This document shows positions 54,560 to 62,756 of a DNA stretch of 64,000 nucleotides, piece by piece. Source of the DNA: Oscillospiraceae bacterium (GTDB lineage Bacteria; Bacillota; Clostridia; Oscillospirales; CAG-272). A program made the position numbers and the translations under genes. The number at the start of each line of letters is the position of its first letter. The stretch's first letter is position 1. The notes below the pieces were generated by a model, which had not been told where the DNA came from, ran no database searches, and saw nothing but the letters and a program-made list of their open reading frames with translations. The stretch covers positions 248,001 to 312,000 of the forward strand of contig SVUK01000017.1 of assembly GCA_015063325.1 (NCBI GenBank), written 5' to 3'.

Positions 54560-55816
54560 TTATCGGATCTGTCCGTTTCCGCGGACGATATATTTGTAGG
54601 TCGTCAGCTCCTCAATTCCCATTGGACCGCGCGCGTGAAGCTTTTGTGTGGAAATACCGATCTCACAGCCGAGACCGAATTCGCCTCCATCGGTAAAACG
54701 CGTAGAGGCATTGACGTAAACAGCGGCGCTATCCACCGCGGCTGTAAAGAGTTCTGCCGCCTCCCTGTTTTCGGTAACGATTGCGTCACTGTGATGCGTA
54801 GAGTGAAGCGCAATATGCGCAACGGCGTCTTCAACGTTACCAACAATCTTAACAGCAAGAATATAGTTCAAAAATTCAGTATCAAAATCGTCTTTCCCTG
54901 CCGGGGTTCCGCCGATCAGCGCGTATGCTTCCGGATCGCATCGGAGTTCGACCGGCTGTTTTCCTGCCGCAAGACGATCGTCTACCAATCGATGGCGCAA
55001 GCGAGGTAAAAAATCGGGCGCAATCTTCCGCGCAACAAGGCAAACCTCCTCGGCATTGCAAACCGAAGGACGACTCGTTTTCGCATTTTCAATAATGTTA
55101 AGTGCCTTTTCCAAATCTGCCGTTTCGTCAACGTAAACGTGGCAAATTCCCGTTCCGGTTTGAATGCAGGGCACTTTCGCCTGCTCCACGCAAGCGCGAA
55201 TCAGCCCGGCGCCGCCGCGCGGAATCAAAAGGTCAACATAGTCAACCGCAGTCATCAGCTTGGTAGCACTTTCACGGGATGGATCGGGAATCATATTGAT
55301 CAGGGTTTCAGGTAATCCTACCAGGACAAGTCCTTTTCGCATAGCGGCGAGAATGGCTTTGGAAGAAAAAAACGCTTCCTTTCCGCCGCGCAAAATGCAG
55401 ACGTTTCCGCTTTTCAGGGCAAGTGCCGCCGCGTCAGAGGTCACGTTGGGGCGACTTTCATAAATGATTGCAACAACACCTATCGGAACGCGCACCTTTT
55501 CAATCTGCAAGCCGTTCGGGCGCTCTGTTTTGTCAATGACTTTTCCAACCGGATCGGGGAGTTTTGCAACTTCGCGAATTCCCTCCGCCATTGCATGGAT
55601 TCGCTCCGACGTCAGGCGAAGACGATCTTTCATCACATTGTTGATCCTTTCATCCGCGTTGACGAGATCGATCTCATTTGCCGCAAGAATGGCGGCAATG
55701 TCCGCTTCCAATGCGTCGGCAATGGCAAGAAGTGCTGCGTTTTTCGTTTCCGCATTTAAAAGCGCAAGTTTTCCTTTTGCCGCTTTGGCATCCATTAAAA
55801 CCTGTTCAGTCGTCAT
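54560..55816 (-). CDS. proA: Glutamate-5-semialdehyde dehydrogenase (gamma-glutamyl phosphate reductase)
   Basis: Second step of proline synthesis, reducing glutamyl-5-phosphate with NADPH. 418 residues from ATG 55816 (AAGGAG upstream). The aldehyde-dehydrogenase fold shows [14 protein letters not shown] near 111-124. The catalytic Cys is in [14 protein letters not shown] near 243-256. The C-terminal [22 protein letters not shown] lies near 370-391. Its start overlaps the proB end by 11 bases, giving coupled translation with the unstable-intermediate partner. Confidence 0.96.
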   Translation of the reverse strand: MTTEQVLMDAKAAKGKLALLNAETKNAALLAIADALEADIAAILAANEIDLVNADERINNVMKDRLRLTSERIHAMAEGIREVAKLPDPVGKVIDKTERPNGLQIEKVRVPIGVVAIIYESRPNVTSDAAALALKSGNVCILRGGKEAFFSSKAILAAMRKGLVLVGLPETLINMIPDPSRESATKLMTAVDYVDLLIPRGGAGLIRACVEQAKVPCIQTGTGICHVYVDETADLEKALNIIENAKTSRPSVCNAEEVCLVARKIAPDFLPRLRHRLVDDRLAAGKQPVELRCDPEAYALIGGTPAGKDDFDTEFLNYILAVKIVGNVEDAVAHIALHSTHHSDAIVTENREAAELFTAAVDSAAVYVNASTRFTDGGEFGLGCEIGISTQKLHARGPMGIEELTTYKYIVRGNGQIR

Positions 55817-56588
55817 TGCTTTTCTCCTTTGCGAAAAACCGCGTGCCAACCGGTTTTCCTTCTGTCAAATCATAAAGTTTTTCGGGAGCATTGCCATTAA
55901 AAATCACCATATCAACGCCGTTTTCCATGCAAAGTTTCGCCGCCTGCAATTTTGTTTTCATACCGCCCGTGCCGCGCTCGGTTCCGCTGTCGCCGGCAAG
56001 CGCAAAAATTTCACTCGTCAGTTCACAAACCTCCGGGATATAAACGGCTTCCCGATCCTTTCGTGGGTCGGCAGTATAAAGCCCGTCAATATCCGAAAGT
56101 AAAATCAAAAGATCCGCCCCGGCATTGACTGCAACCATTGCGGAAAGCGTATCGTTGTCGCCGACTTTGATCTCGTCGGTTGCAACCGTATCATTTTCAT
56201 TGATTACCGGGAGAACACCAAGCTCTAAAAGCCGCTGAATCGTGTTTTGAAAGTTGGAAAGCCGATCTTCATGTTCAAAATCATCGCCTGTCAAAAGAAT
56301 TTGCGCAACGATATGATGATACTCGGAAAATAACCGGTCATAGGTATCCATCAGTTCGCATTGTCCGACAGCCGCCGCCGCTTGTTTTGTGGGAATATCG
56401 GTTGGACGGCAGGAAAGTCCAAGCTTTCCAACCCCCATACCAATGGCACCGGAGGAAACGAGAATAACTTCATGACCGGCATTCTTCAAATCGCTCAATA
56501 CGCGGCAAAGCTCTTCGGTTTTACGGATATTCAATTTCCCGGTTTCATGCGTCAGAGTCGACGTCCCGACTTTTACAACCAATTTCAT
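55806..56588 (-). CDS. proB: Glutamate 5-kinase (short form without PUA domain)
   Basis: First, feedback-controlled step of proline synthesis. 260 residues. The amino-acid-kinase fold is seen as [11 protein letters not shown] (~3-13), [16 protein letters not shown] (~44-59), [11 protein letters not shown] (~133-143), [13 protein letters not shown] (~165-177) and [12 protein letters not shown] (~209-220). The usual C-terminal PUA domain (giving about 370 residues) is missing. Short forms exist in nature, and the downstream proA overlap shows this is not a truncation. First gene of the operon with a perfect promoter. Confidence 0.96.
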   Translation of the reverse strand: MKLVVKVGTSTLTHETGKLNIRKTEELCRVLSDLKNAGHEVILVSSGAIGMGVGKLGLSCRPTDIPTKQAAAAVGQCELMDTYDRLFSEYHHIVAQILLTGDDFEHEDRLSNFQNTIQRLLELGVLPVINENDTVATDEIKVGDNDTLSAMVAVNAGADLLILLSDIDGLYTADPRKDREAVYIPEVCELTSEIFALAGDSGTERGTGGMKTKLQAAKLCMENGVDMVIFNGNAPEKLYDLTEGKPVGTRFFAKEKSNDD

Positions 56589-56631
56589 TTTGCAAATATA
56601 TCCTTTTCAACAAATAAAAAACTTATTCTAT

Positions 56632-56660
56632 ATTATACAAGAAAAGTTTTTTTCTGTCAA
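56632..56660 (-). promoter_or_regulatory. Promoter of proBAC
   Basis: Minus strand TTGACA (56660-56655), 17 bp, TATAAT (56637-56632). The leader of about 35 nt is too short for a T-box. Confidence 0.9.
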
Positions 56661-56715
56661 TAGTTTTTGCAAGTTGTTCACTCTTTTTTTGCAAAATGCA
56701 AAGTATGAAATTCGG

Positions 56716-56744
56716 TTGACATTTGAAAAAAAGTGTGCTAAAAT
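56716..56744 (+). promoter_or_regulatory. Promoter of the DUF624-like gene
   Basis: TTGACA (56716-56721), 17 bp, TAAAAT (56739-56744). Confidence 0.85.
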
Positions 56745-56779
56745 AAAAAAGAATTGAAAGCGGAAAGGAACTTGCACTT

Positions 56780-57781
56780 TTGAAAAAACATTTGCTTTAT
56801 AACGTTTTTAATGGTAATAAGGATCGCCCGGATGCAAAATGGGAGGATGTAACGCCGAACCTGCGCTACTTTTTCAAGTTGTTCGGTAGAAAATTTTGGC
56901 GTCTCATTTCGCTGAATCTGATGATGTTGCCGCTGGTTCTCCCAATCCTTATCGGTATTTTGATCTATTTGGCAATCCCGACAACTCCGACCCATCAAAC
57001 TGCCCTGTTCGCTCCTCTTTACGGTGCCAATCTGATTGAAGCCTCCCCCGAGAGCGGATTTTTGCTGAACCTGTTCGGCGGTCAGTGGCTTATTCCCAGC
57101 TACAATGCAACAGGAACCTATATCGGCATCGGCGCTTGCATCGTTTTCCTGCTCGTTACTTTCGGCTGGCAGAATATTGGCGCCACCTATGTTTTACGCG
57201 GACTTGTACGCGGAGACGCCGTATTCCTTTGGTCGGATTACTTTTATGCCATTAAGCGAAACTGGAAACAGGGTTTCTTTTTGGGATTAATTGATTTTAT
57301 CATTCTTTTTTTGCTTGGATTCGATATTGTTTATTTCTATTACCGGATCGGTCCGTTCGGAATGAACGTGCTTTTCTATGCAAGCTGTGCATTGATGATT
57401 CTCTATTTCTTCATGCGCTTCTATCTCTACCTTTTGCAAATCACCTTCAAACTTTCGATTCGCAAAATTCTTAAAAATGCACTCATCTTTACCCCGTTGG
57501 GGATCAAACGGAATTTGATGGGCGCTTTGGGAATCATCCTTTTGACGGCAATCAATGTGGGGCTGATCCTTCTCATCGCTCCCACCGGCGGCGTTATCGG
57601 AATCGGACTGATTCTGCCGCTGTTGCATTACCCGGCGTTTACCGGTTTTATTGCCACCTATTCGGCATACCCGATCATCGACCGCTATATGATTGCTCCT
57701 TACCGCAATTTAAACGAATCCGAAGAAGAAAACGGATCAGCACCCGACGGCAGCGAGCCGTCAGGAACCGATCCGCAGTAA
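56780..57781 (+). CDS. DUF624/YesL-like membrane protein
   Basis: 333 residues from TTG 56780 (GAAAGGA 10 bases upstream; no ATG nearby in frame). About six membrane helices: ~43-68, ~110-132, ~168-190, ~197-220, ~250-270 and ~273-295. The cytoplasmic N-terminal FFKLFGRKFWRLISLNLMML and the GDAVFLWSDYFYAIKRNWKQGF stretch (~148-169) resemble the YesL/DUF624 family found near sugar transporters, but no transporter is adjacent here. The C-terminus is acidic and Ser/Pro-rich. Its 3' end overlaps the convergent deacetylase gene by 21 bases. Confidence 0.75.
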   Translation: MKKHLLYNVFNGNKDRPDAKWEDVTPNLRYFFKLFGRKFWRLISLNLMMLPLVLPILIGILIYLAIPTTPTHQTALFAPLYGANLIEASPESGFLLNLFGGQWLIPSYNATGTYIGIGACIVFLLVTFGWQNIGATYVLRGLVRGDAVFLWSDYFYAIKRNWKQGFFLGLIDFIILFLLGFDIVYFYYRIGPFGMNVLFYASCALMILYFFMRFYLYLLQITFKLSIRKILKNALIFTPLGIKRNLMGALGIILLTAINVGLILLIAPTGGVIGIGLILPLLHYPAFTGFIATYSAYPIIDRYMIAPYRNLNESEEENGSAPDGSEPSGTDPQ

Positions 57782-58498
57782 TTCGCCAACCGAACCAATT
57801 TCATAACCGCGCGCCAGAAGTTTTGGGATCAAGCGTTCCAAAGCTTCCGGCGTTTTGCTGTTATAGCTGATAAAATCGTGCATCAAAATAATATCCCCCG
57901 GCTTAACAGACGAAAGCACACGCCGAACAATTGCCCCCTCGTTTTTGGATTCCCAATCACGCGTATCAATGCTCCAAAGGATAACGCGATACTCTTTATC
58001 ATTTGCCGCCGATAAAACCGCCGTATCTACTGCCCCTTCCGGCGGACGGAACAAACCGGGGGTTTGATTGCAAACCTTTTGTATTTGTAAAGAACACTCT
58101 TCCAACTCGCGTTCTACGCGTTTTTTGCCAAGTCCGCAAAGCCGAATATGCGAATCGGTATGATTTCCGATCTCGTGCCCATCTTTTGCAACAAGTTTTG
58201 CCGTTTCCGGATAGTCGCGAACGTTTTTTCCAATCATAAAAAACGTTGCGTGAATATTGTATCGCTTCAGAATTTCCAAGATTTTTGGCGTCAAGCGCGG
58301 ATGCGGACCGTCGTCAAAAGACAGCGCGATCCGCTTTTCCTGAACATCCACACAGCGATATGCTTCCGCACGAACGGGAAAGGAATGAAATGAAATCAAA
58401 CAGCTGAAAATCAATATCCATCCGCAAAACCGTAGCCAAATAGAATCATTTTTTGACCTGTTCATCAATTTTTTCAATTTTTTGATAAGCAATTTCAT
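57761..58498 (-). CDS. Polysaccharide deacetylase (NodB domain)
   Basis: 245 residues if started at ATG 58498 (GGAAG 5 bases upstream); an alternative ATG at 58465 would give 234. A signal or anchor helix (WLRFCGWILIFSCLISFHSF) is followed by the NodB domain. Motif 1 LSFDDGPHP (~58-66) carries the catalytic base and metal Asp, motif 2 GHEIGNHTDSH (~104-114) the metal His, motif 3 RPPEGAVDT (~143-151). All metal residues are present. Expected to remove N-acetyl groups from peptidoglycan or another glycan outside the cell. Overlaps the end of the PdaA-like gene upstream. Confidence 0.9.
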   Translation of the reverse strand: MKLLIKKLKKLMNRSKNDSIWLRFCGWILIFSCLISFHSFPVRAEAYRCVDVQEKRIALSFDDGPHPRLTPKILEILKRYNIHATFFMIGKNVRDYPETAKLVAKDGHEIGNHTDSHIRLCGLGKKRVERELEECSLQIQKVCNQTPGLFRPPEGAVDTAVLSAANDKEYRVILWSIDTRDWESKNEGAIVRRVLSSVKPGDIILMHDFISYNSKTPEALERLIPKLLARGYEIGSVGELLRIGS

Positions 58499-59279
58499 CT
58501 ATTCTTCCGAATTTATAACCTTGATTTTTGATTTCCCGAATCACGTTTCCTAAAATCGCAGCATTGGTCGCCGATGTCGGATGAAGCAACAAAATGGATC
58601 CATTGTGAAGATTATCCAAAATTATTTTTTCCGCTTTCTTTTCGGGCATTTGTCGGTTGTTATCCCAATCCGGATAAGCGAAACTCCAAAAGACGGTTTG
58701 GTACCCGTTTTCGGTCAGGCATTTCAAGTTTTCTTCGCTGAATCTTCCTTCCGGAGGACGATAAAATTTCGGCATTTCTTGACCGATTAACTCTTGATAT
58801 TTATCTTCCAATAATTTTATCTCATTTATCAGCGCCTCGTCGCTTGCGTAACTCATATTTTTATGATGCGCCGTATGATTTCCAACAAGATGCCCTTCTT
58901 CCACCATGCGTTTTACAAGTTCGGGATTTTTCCGAATCAAATTTTGTAAAATAAAAAAGGTTCCCGGAACATTTTCCTCTTTAAGAACGTCTAAAATTTT
59001 GGAAACATTTCCGTTTTCATATCCTGCGTCAAAGGTCAGATAAACCACCTTTTCCTCGCTTGTCTCGCTGACATTCGGATCAAGATAAACCGCGTTGTAG
59101 TTTTCAATAAAAGACAAGCGAGGATCCAATGAGGGACGCCGATGGTCCTTGACATGAACACAATACCAGCTATACCCTTCTTTTTCCGAGGCAAACGCAT
59201 AAACAGGAACCGACGCAATTGCAAAAAGGATGGCAAACGTCATGCAAATGATCTTCAAAAGACTTTTTTTCACTTTCAT
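58446..59279 (-). CDS. pdaA: PdaA-like peptidoglycan N-acetylmuramic acid deacetylase
   Basis: 277 residues with a signal peptide (1-30, TFAILFAIASVPVYAFA). The NodB domain has the PdaA-specific first motif LTFDAGYENGNV (~82-93, DAG instead of DDG), then GHLVGNHTAHHKNM (~130-143), FYRPPEGRFSEENL (~167-180) and LLLHPTSATNAAIL (~228-241). In Bacillus PdaA makes muramic delta-lactam in spore cortex, needed for germination. The preceding domain motif YCVHVKDHRRPS (~39-50) is like the sporulation enzymes. The ribosome site AAGGTGG precedes ATG 59279. First of two deacetylase genes. Confidence 0.9.
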   Translation of the reverse strand: MKVKKSLLKIICMTFAILFAIASVPVYAFASEKEGYSWYCVHVKDHRRPSLDPRLSFIENYNAVYLDPNVSETSEEKVVYLTFDAGYENGNVSKILDVLKEENVPGTFFILQNLIRKNPELVKRMVEEGHLVGNHTAHHKNMSYASDEALINEIKLLEDKYQELIGQEMPKFYRPPEGRFSEENLKCLTENGYQTVFWSFAYPDWDNNRQMPEKKAEKIILDNLHNGSILLLHPTSATNAAILGNVIREIKNQGYKFGRIDEIAYQKIEKIDEQVKK

Positions 59280-59416
59280 TTTTTATTCCACCTTTCAAAA
59301 AACTGCAAAGATAGTTTGTGCATTTTTTGAAATTTCAAAGATTGAAACAGAATACAAAAAGCCTATTTTTTACGAAAAATACCGCAAAATGAAAGGTGAA
59401 AACACATTTTCTTCTA

Positions 59417-59445
59417 TTGACAAAAAAAGAAAAAAACGATATAAT
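59417..59445 (+). promoter_or_regulatory. Promoter of mnmA
   Basis: TTGACA (59417-59422), 17 bp, TATAAT (59440-59445). Confidence 0.88.
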
Positions 59446-59469
59446 TAGAAAAAAGAAAGGAGGCAGTTT

Positions 59470-60540
59470 ATGGAAAAAGTGTTGATTGCCATGAGCGGCG
59501 GCGTTGATTCCAGCGTGACCGCGCTTTTGATGAAAGAACGCGGAAACAATTGCATCGGCGTTACCATGAAGCTCTTTGGAAATGATGAAATCGGATTGAA
59601 AAAAGAACACACCTGCTGCTCTCTGGATGATGTCGAGGACGCGCGTGCGGTTGCGATACGCTTGGGGATTCCCCACTTTGTTTTTAATTTCACCGACCGA
59701 TTTGAGGAATGCGTCATCAAACGATTTGTTAACGATTATGAAAACGGAAGAACGCCGAATCCCTGCATTGACTGCAATCGGTATCTTAAATTTGATACAC
59801 TGTATCATCGCGCAGTAGAACTTGGTTGCGATAAGATTGCAACCGGGCATTACGCAGGAATCGTTTATGATCAAACAATCGGAAGATATTTGCTGAAAAA
59901 AGCAAAAGACCTTTCTAAAGATCAAAGTTATGTCCTTTGGTCGCTGACGCAGGATCAACTGGCACACACCGTTTTTCCTTTGAATGAACTTTCCAAAACC
60001 GAAACGCGCAGGATCGCCGAAGAAAACGGTTTTGTTAACGCCAAAAAGCACGACAGCCAGGACATTTGTTTTGTTCCCGATGGCGATTATGCCGGTTTTG
60101 TGGAGCGTTACACCGGCAAAACTTACCCATGCGGCAACTTTGTGGATCAAAGCGGCAAGATTCTCGGCAGGCACCGCGGCATCATCCGCTATACGCTCGG
60201 TCAGCGCCGCGGACTGGGAATTGCATGGAGCGAACCGCTTTACGTTTGCAAAATCGATCCAGAACAGAATACCGTTGTTTTGGGAGATAACGAATCCCTT
60301 TTTTCCAAAGAACTGTTTGCAAAAGAGATCAACCTCATTGCCGCACCGAAAATTGAAGGAAAAATTCGATTGAAAGCCAAGGTGCGATACCGCCAAAAGG
60401 AAGAATGGGCAACCGTCAGCCAGCCGGACGAAAACACCCTGCACGTTGTTTTTGATCAGCCGCAGCGCGCCATTACCGCAGGTCAATCGGTTGTTCTTTA
60501 CGACGGCGATACCGTTTTCGGCGGTGGGATTATTCAGTAA
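59470..60540 (+). CDS. mnmA: tRNA-specific 2-thiouridylase MnmA
   Basis: Adds sulfur to U34 of Lys, Glu and Gln tRNAs. 356 residues. The PP-loop [14 protein letters not shown] spans ~8-21. The two catalytic cysteines are in [12 protein letters not shown] (~97-108) and [12 protein letters not shown] (~197-208). TGHYAGI lies near 127-133. An inserted [14 protein letters not shown] segment (~53-66) is normal for bacterial MnmA. The C-terminal beta-barrel has [11 protein letters not shown] (~238-248). AAAGGAGG precedes the ATG. Monocistronic here; no cysteine desulfurase adjacent. Confidence 0.97.
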   Translation: MEKVLIAMSGGVDSSVTALLMKERGNNCIGVTMKLFGNDEIGLKKEHTCCSLDDVEDARAVAIRLGIPHFVFNFTDRFEECVIKRFVNDYENGRTPNPCIDCNRYLKFDTLYHRAVELGCDKIATGHYAGIVYDQTIGRYLLKKAKDLSKDQSYVLWSLTQDQLAHTVFPLNELSKTETRRIAEENGFVNAKKHDSQDICFVPDGDYAGFVERYTGKTYPCGNFVDQSGKILGRHRGIIRYTLGQRRGLGIAWSEPLYVCKIDPEQNTVVLGDNESLFSKELFAKEINLIAAPKIEGKIRLKAKVRYRQKEEWATVSQPDENTLHVVFDQPQRAITAGQSVVLYDGDTVFGGGIIQ

Positions 60541-60550
60541 GAAAAAAGCA

Positions 60551-60597
60551 AAAAACGCGGTATCTTCCATGCTTTTCGTTAGAAATACCGCGTTTTT
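60551..60597. terminator. Bidirectional terminator mnmA/60616 gene
   Basis: AAAAACGCGGTAT and ATACCGCGTTTTT pair perfectly around a 21-base loop. Confidence 0.85.
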
Positions 60598-60615
60598 GAT
60601 GAAAAGAGGATGCCG

Positions 60616-61170
60616 TTAAGCATCCTCTTTTGTATTTGAAATGACGTTTTCCAAAAAGAACTTCAAACCGCAAATCTTCGTATTTCCAAATAATTGATCG
60701 CCGTTACCAAGTACGGAAATTTTCGTCCCTTCTACTTTCGTCAAAAGCGGCGGCGCGGGATTAGGAATCATGTAATGCGGAAGATCGGATTGAAAATCAA
60801 ACTTGATTTTGTATTTTTTGATTTTGAAAGTTCGCTCCATAGAAGCCATTGTGCCAAGTTTGAAATGGAGCAAAAAATAACCTTTATTGACCAAATAAAT
60901 ATCCATTCTTTCCGGATTATAAAAATGATACCGGACGCGCTGAAACGGCGTTGTAATGATAGATAAGGAATAGGATTGATCCCCCTTTTTGACGATCAAA
61001 TCCGGGTTCCCATCAAAAAGGAAAACCGAGCGAAAGCGGTTACGCAGGAACTGTACTTCGTCGCTTTGCTTTTTCAATTTATGAATGAGCCGGATTCGCT
61101 TAAGAATCAAAAATGCAATTTTCAGAAACACAAGCGCCAAAAGAATTGCAGAAATCCAAATTGCAATCAT
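60616..61170 (-). CDS. Membrane-anchored protein of unknown function
   Basis: 184 residues from ATG 61170 (GAGGTGAAAG upstream; the frame is open to 61224 without a better site). One N-terminal membrane helix (WISAILLALVFLKIAFLIL, ~4-22) is followed by a basic stretch IRLIHKLKKQ and then a soluble, beta-rich domain of about 150 residues. No signal peptidase site is obvious, so it is probably an anchored cytoplasmic domain. I recognise no family. It lies alone between the mnmA terminator and the ssrA-derived repeat at 61236. Confidence 0.7.
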   Translation of the reverse strand: MIAIWISAILLALVFLKIAFLILKRIRLIHKLKKQSDEVQFLRNRFRSVFLFDGNPDLIVKKGDQSYSLSIITTPFQRVRYHFYNPERMDIYLVNKGYFLLHFKLGTMASMERTFKIKKYKIKFDFQSDLPHYMIPNPAPPLLTKVEGTKISVLGNGDQLFGNTKICGLKFFLENVISNTKEDA

Positions 61171-61235
61171 TTCTTTCACCTCGCTTTCTAAATTTAGTAT
61201 AACATATCTGTTTTCATTTTGCAATAAAAAGTTTC

Positions 61236-61257
61236 AGATGATGGGAATCAGAACCCA
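61236..61257 (+). repeat. Partial direct copy of the ssrA 3' end
   Basis: AGATGATGGGAATC-A-GAACCCA equals the tmRNA T-arm/acceptor segment at 61861-61881 apart from one extra A. Same orientation as the genuine gene. The distal CCACCA is not retained. Confidence 0.85.
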
Positions 61258-61305
61258 AACTCGCGCAACATTTGCTTTTTGCCTTTCTTCACCACGGCGC
61301 GAGTT
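61258..61305. repeat. Inverted repeat AACTCGCGC/GCGCGAGTT
   Basis: 9-bp perfect arms at 61258-61266 and 61297-61305, between the ssrA-like repeat and the end of the four-helix-bundle gene. Possible terminator-like end or element boundary; no T run. Confidence 0.5.
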
Positions 61306-61314
61306 GTTCCTATC

Positions 61315-61674
61315 CTACGGAATTGCAATTCGTTCTTTCCCCTTTGCCGTATTGATGGAAGCAATCAATATCCGCTTAATTTCGGTGCACCGATCCAATA
61401 TTGTTCTATCAGTGTAATATCCGCTTTCAAGCAAAAGTTCAAGCCAGTATTCCGTTTCGGAGCATTCTTTCAAAGCAATATGTAATTTTGAAATAAAATC
61501 TGCTTTTCCCTGCGCGTAAAACGCTTCGTGAATGTTTGCGCCAATGCTTGTCCCGGAACGTATAAATTGATTGATCAAAGCGCTTTCACATTTTTCTTCG
61601 CGCAACACTTTGCATACTTGAATTACTTCTAAGGCAAATGCTTTTGATTTTGTTATCAATGGACTTTCCTGCAT
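61315..61674 (-). CDS. Four-helix bundle protein (23S rRNA intervening-sequence type)
   Basis: 119 residues from ATG 61674 (AAGGAG upstream). Pattern of the four-helix bundle/S23 family: KSKAFALEVIQVCKVLR (~9-25), QFIRSGTSIGANIHEAFYAQ (~36-55), DFISKLHIALKECSETEYWL (~59-78), and a final helix IKRILIASINTAK (~98-110). Such proteins were first seen encoded in intervening sequences of 23S rRNA genes and also resemble the Avd accessory protein of diversity-generating retroelements; no reverse transcriptase is present here. It lies between two direct copies of the ssrA 3' segment, next to tandem repeats, so it is probably cargo of a small mobile cassette. Confidence 0.85.
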   Translation of the reverse strand: MQESPLITKSKAFALEVIQVCKVLREEKCESALINQFIRSGTSIGANIHEAFYAQGKADFISKLHIALKECSETEYWLELLLESGYYTDRTILDRCTEIKRILIASINTAKGKERIAIP

Positions 61675-61760
61675 TTTCGTCACTCCTTTATGATATGATT
61701 TTATAATCAAATTGCTTTTCGCTCCTGCGAAAAGCTACCTTACTTCTTCACTCTTCACTA

Positions 61761-61827
61761 TTACTTTTTCACTCCACCAAAAATCCCGCGAATAGTGAAA
61801 AGTGAATAGTGAAAAGTGAAAAAGTAA
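61761..61827. repeat. Inverted and tandem repeat block near ssrA
   Basis: Two perfect tandem copies of AATAGTGAAAAGTG (61791-61804, 61805-61818). The surrounding TTACTTTTTCAC (61761-61772) is the inverse complement of GTGAAAAAGTAA (61816-61827). The low-complexity AGTGAA unit resembles intergenic repeats of many genomes. Confidence 0.8.
61772..61787 (+). repeat. Inverted copy of the ssrA terminus
   Basis: CTCCACCAAAAATCCC is an exact 16-base inverse complement of 61847-61862, which is the tmRNA 3' end with CCA plus the start of its terminator. Confidence 0.85.
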
Positions 61828-61855
61828 AAATCCCACACAGACGCGTGGGATTTTT
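61826..61855 (-). terminator. Terminator of ssrA
   Basis: AAAAATCCCAC and GTGGGATTTTT type arms pair on the minus strand, beginning at the encoded CCA end of tmRNA. Confidence 0.88.
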
Positions 61856-62222
61856 GGTGGAGATGATGGGAATCGAACCCATGTCCGAAAACCCCTCGGC
61901 ATGACTTTCTTCGTGGGCAGTCTGTTATTTGAATTTCCCTTTGAATGGCGCGAACAGACACGCTCCTCTCGCAGGTAGCCCTTTTTTGCCTGACCGGTTC
62001 AAGGGCGAAACACCGGTGCAGGTTCACCACTCATTTGACGCTCACACCAAAGCCGTGGTCCTCTTCGGCGGAACGGGTGACCCTCAGGTCACGGCACTGC
62101 CATTAGGCAGCCAGAGCAACAGTTTTGTTGTCGTTTATTTTTAAGGTTGGGCAGTTATCGAGTTTACCCGGCTCGCCACGCTTATCATGTGTCAGAATCC
62201 CCGTCGAAACCATTGCACCCCC
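61855..62222 (-). ncRNA. ssrA: Transfer-messenger RNA (tmRNA)
   Basis: Rescues stalled ribosomes by trans-translation. About 368 nt. The 5' end GGGGGTG pairs with the 3' CATCTCC to form the acceptor, followed by A and encoded CCA. The 3' T-arm is GGTTCGATTCC. The tag frame ends at TAA 62103-62105 and reads NDNKTVALAA before the stop; the ALAA end is the classical protease signal. By alignment with other tmRNAs the resume codon should be at 62136-62138, which is ATA rather than Ala. Lies 60 bases downstream of smpB, its protein partner, with its own promoter. Confidence 0.95.
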
Positions 62223-62240
62223 ATATTCGGGGTAAACCCT

Positions 62241-62269
62241 ATTATAACGGGTTTTGTTTGGTTTGTCAA
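62241..62269 (-). promoter_or_regulatory. Promoter of ssrA
   Basis: Minus strand TTGACA (62269-62264), 17 bp, TATAAT (62246-62241): a perfect consensus between smpB and ssrA. Confidence 0.93.
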
Positions 62270-62282
62270 GTATTTTTGCTCG

Positions 62283-62756
62283 TCAATTTTCGCTGTTATC
62301 GCCTTTCATCCGGCGCTCCATCATGCGATCTGCCTCGCGTTTAGCGTCGCTTTCGCGTTTATCGTAAATTTTTTTGCCGCGGCAGAGTCCAATCTCCATT
62401 TTCGCATAACTTCCTAAAAAATAAAGCGAAAGCGGAACCACCGAAAATCCCTTCTGCTGGACTTTTCCCTGCAATTTGAGAATTTCCCGGCGGTGCAGAA
62501 GTAGCTTTTTATCTCGTAAAGGTAAATGATTGAAACGGTTTCCCTGCTCGTAAGGACTGATATGAACGCCAACAGCAAATATTTCGCCTTTCTCAAAAGA
62601 GCAATAGGAGTCCTTCAAATTCACTTTTCCTGCCCGTACGCTTTTGATCTCGGTGCCGGTCAAAACAACGCCGGCTTCATAAGTTTCGTCAACGAAATAA
62701 TCATGCCACGCTTTTTTGTTTTGGGCGATGATCTTTTTTCCTTTTTCCGCCGCCAT
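62283..62756 (-). CDS. smpB: SsrA-binding protein SmpB
   Basis: Binds tmRNA and places it in the ribosomal A site. 157 residues from ATG 62756 (GGGAGG 5 bases upstream). The OB-fold core shows AWHDYFVDETYEAGVVLTG (~17-35) and EIKSVRAGKVNLKDSYC (~37-53). LHRREILKLQG lies near 86-96. The basic C-terminal tail that reads mRNA position is KREADRMMERRMKGD. Its start overlaps yabQ by 56 bases. ssrA follows directly. Confidence 0.97.
   Translation of the reverse strand: MAAEKGKKIIAQNKKAWHDYFVDETYEAGVVLTGTEIKSVRAGKVNLKDSYCSFEKGEIFAVGVHISPYEQGNRFNHLPLRDKKLLLHRREILKLQGKVQQKGFSVVPLSLYFLGSYAKMEIGLCRGKKIYDKRESDAKREADRMMERRMKGDNSEN

Noticed and set aside
61791..61818. CRISPR-like repeat
   Set aside because: Two adjacent 14-bp tandem units without spacers and no cas genes; it is a simple tandem repeat.
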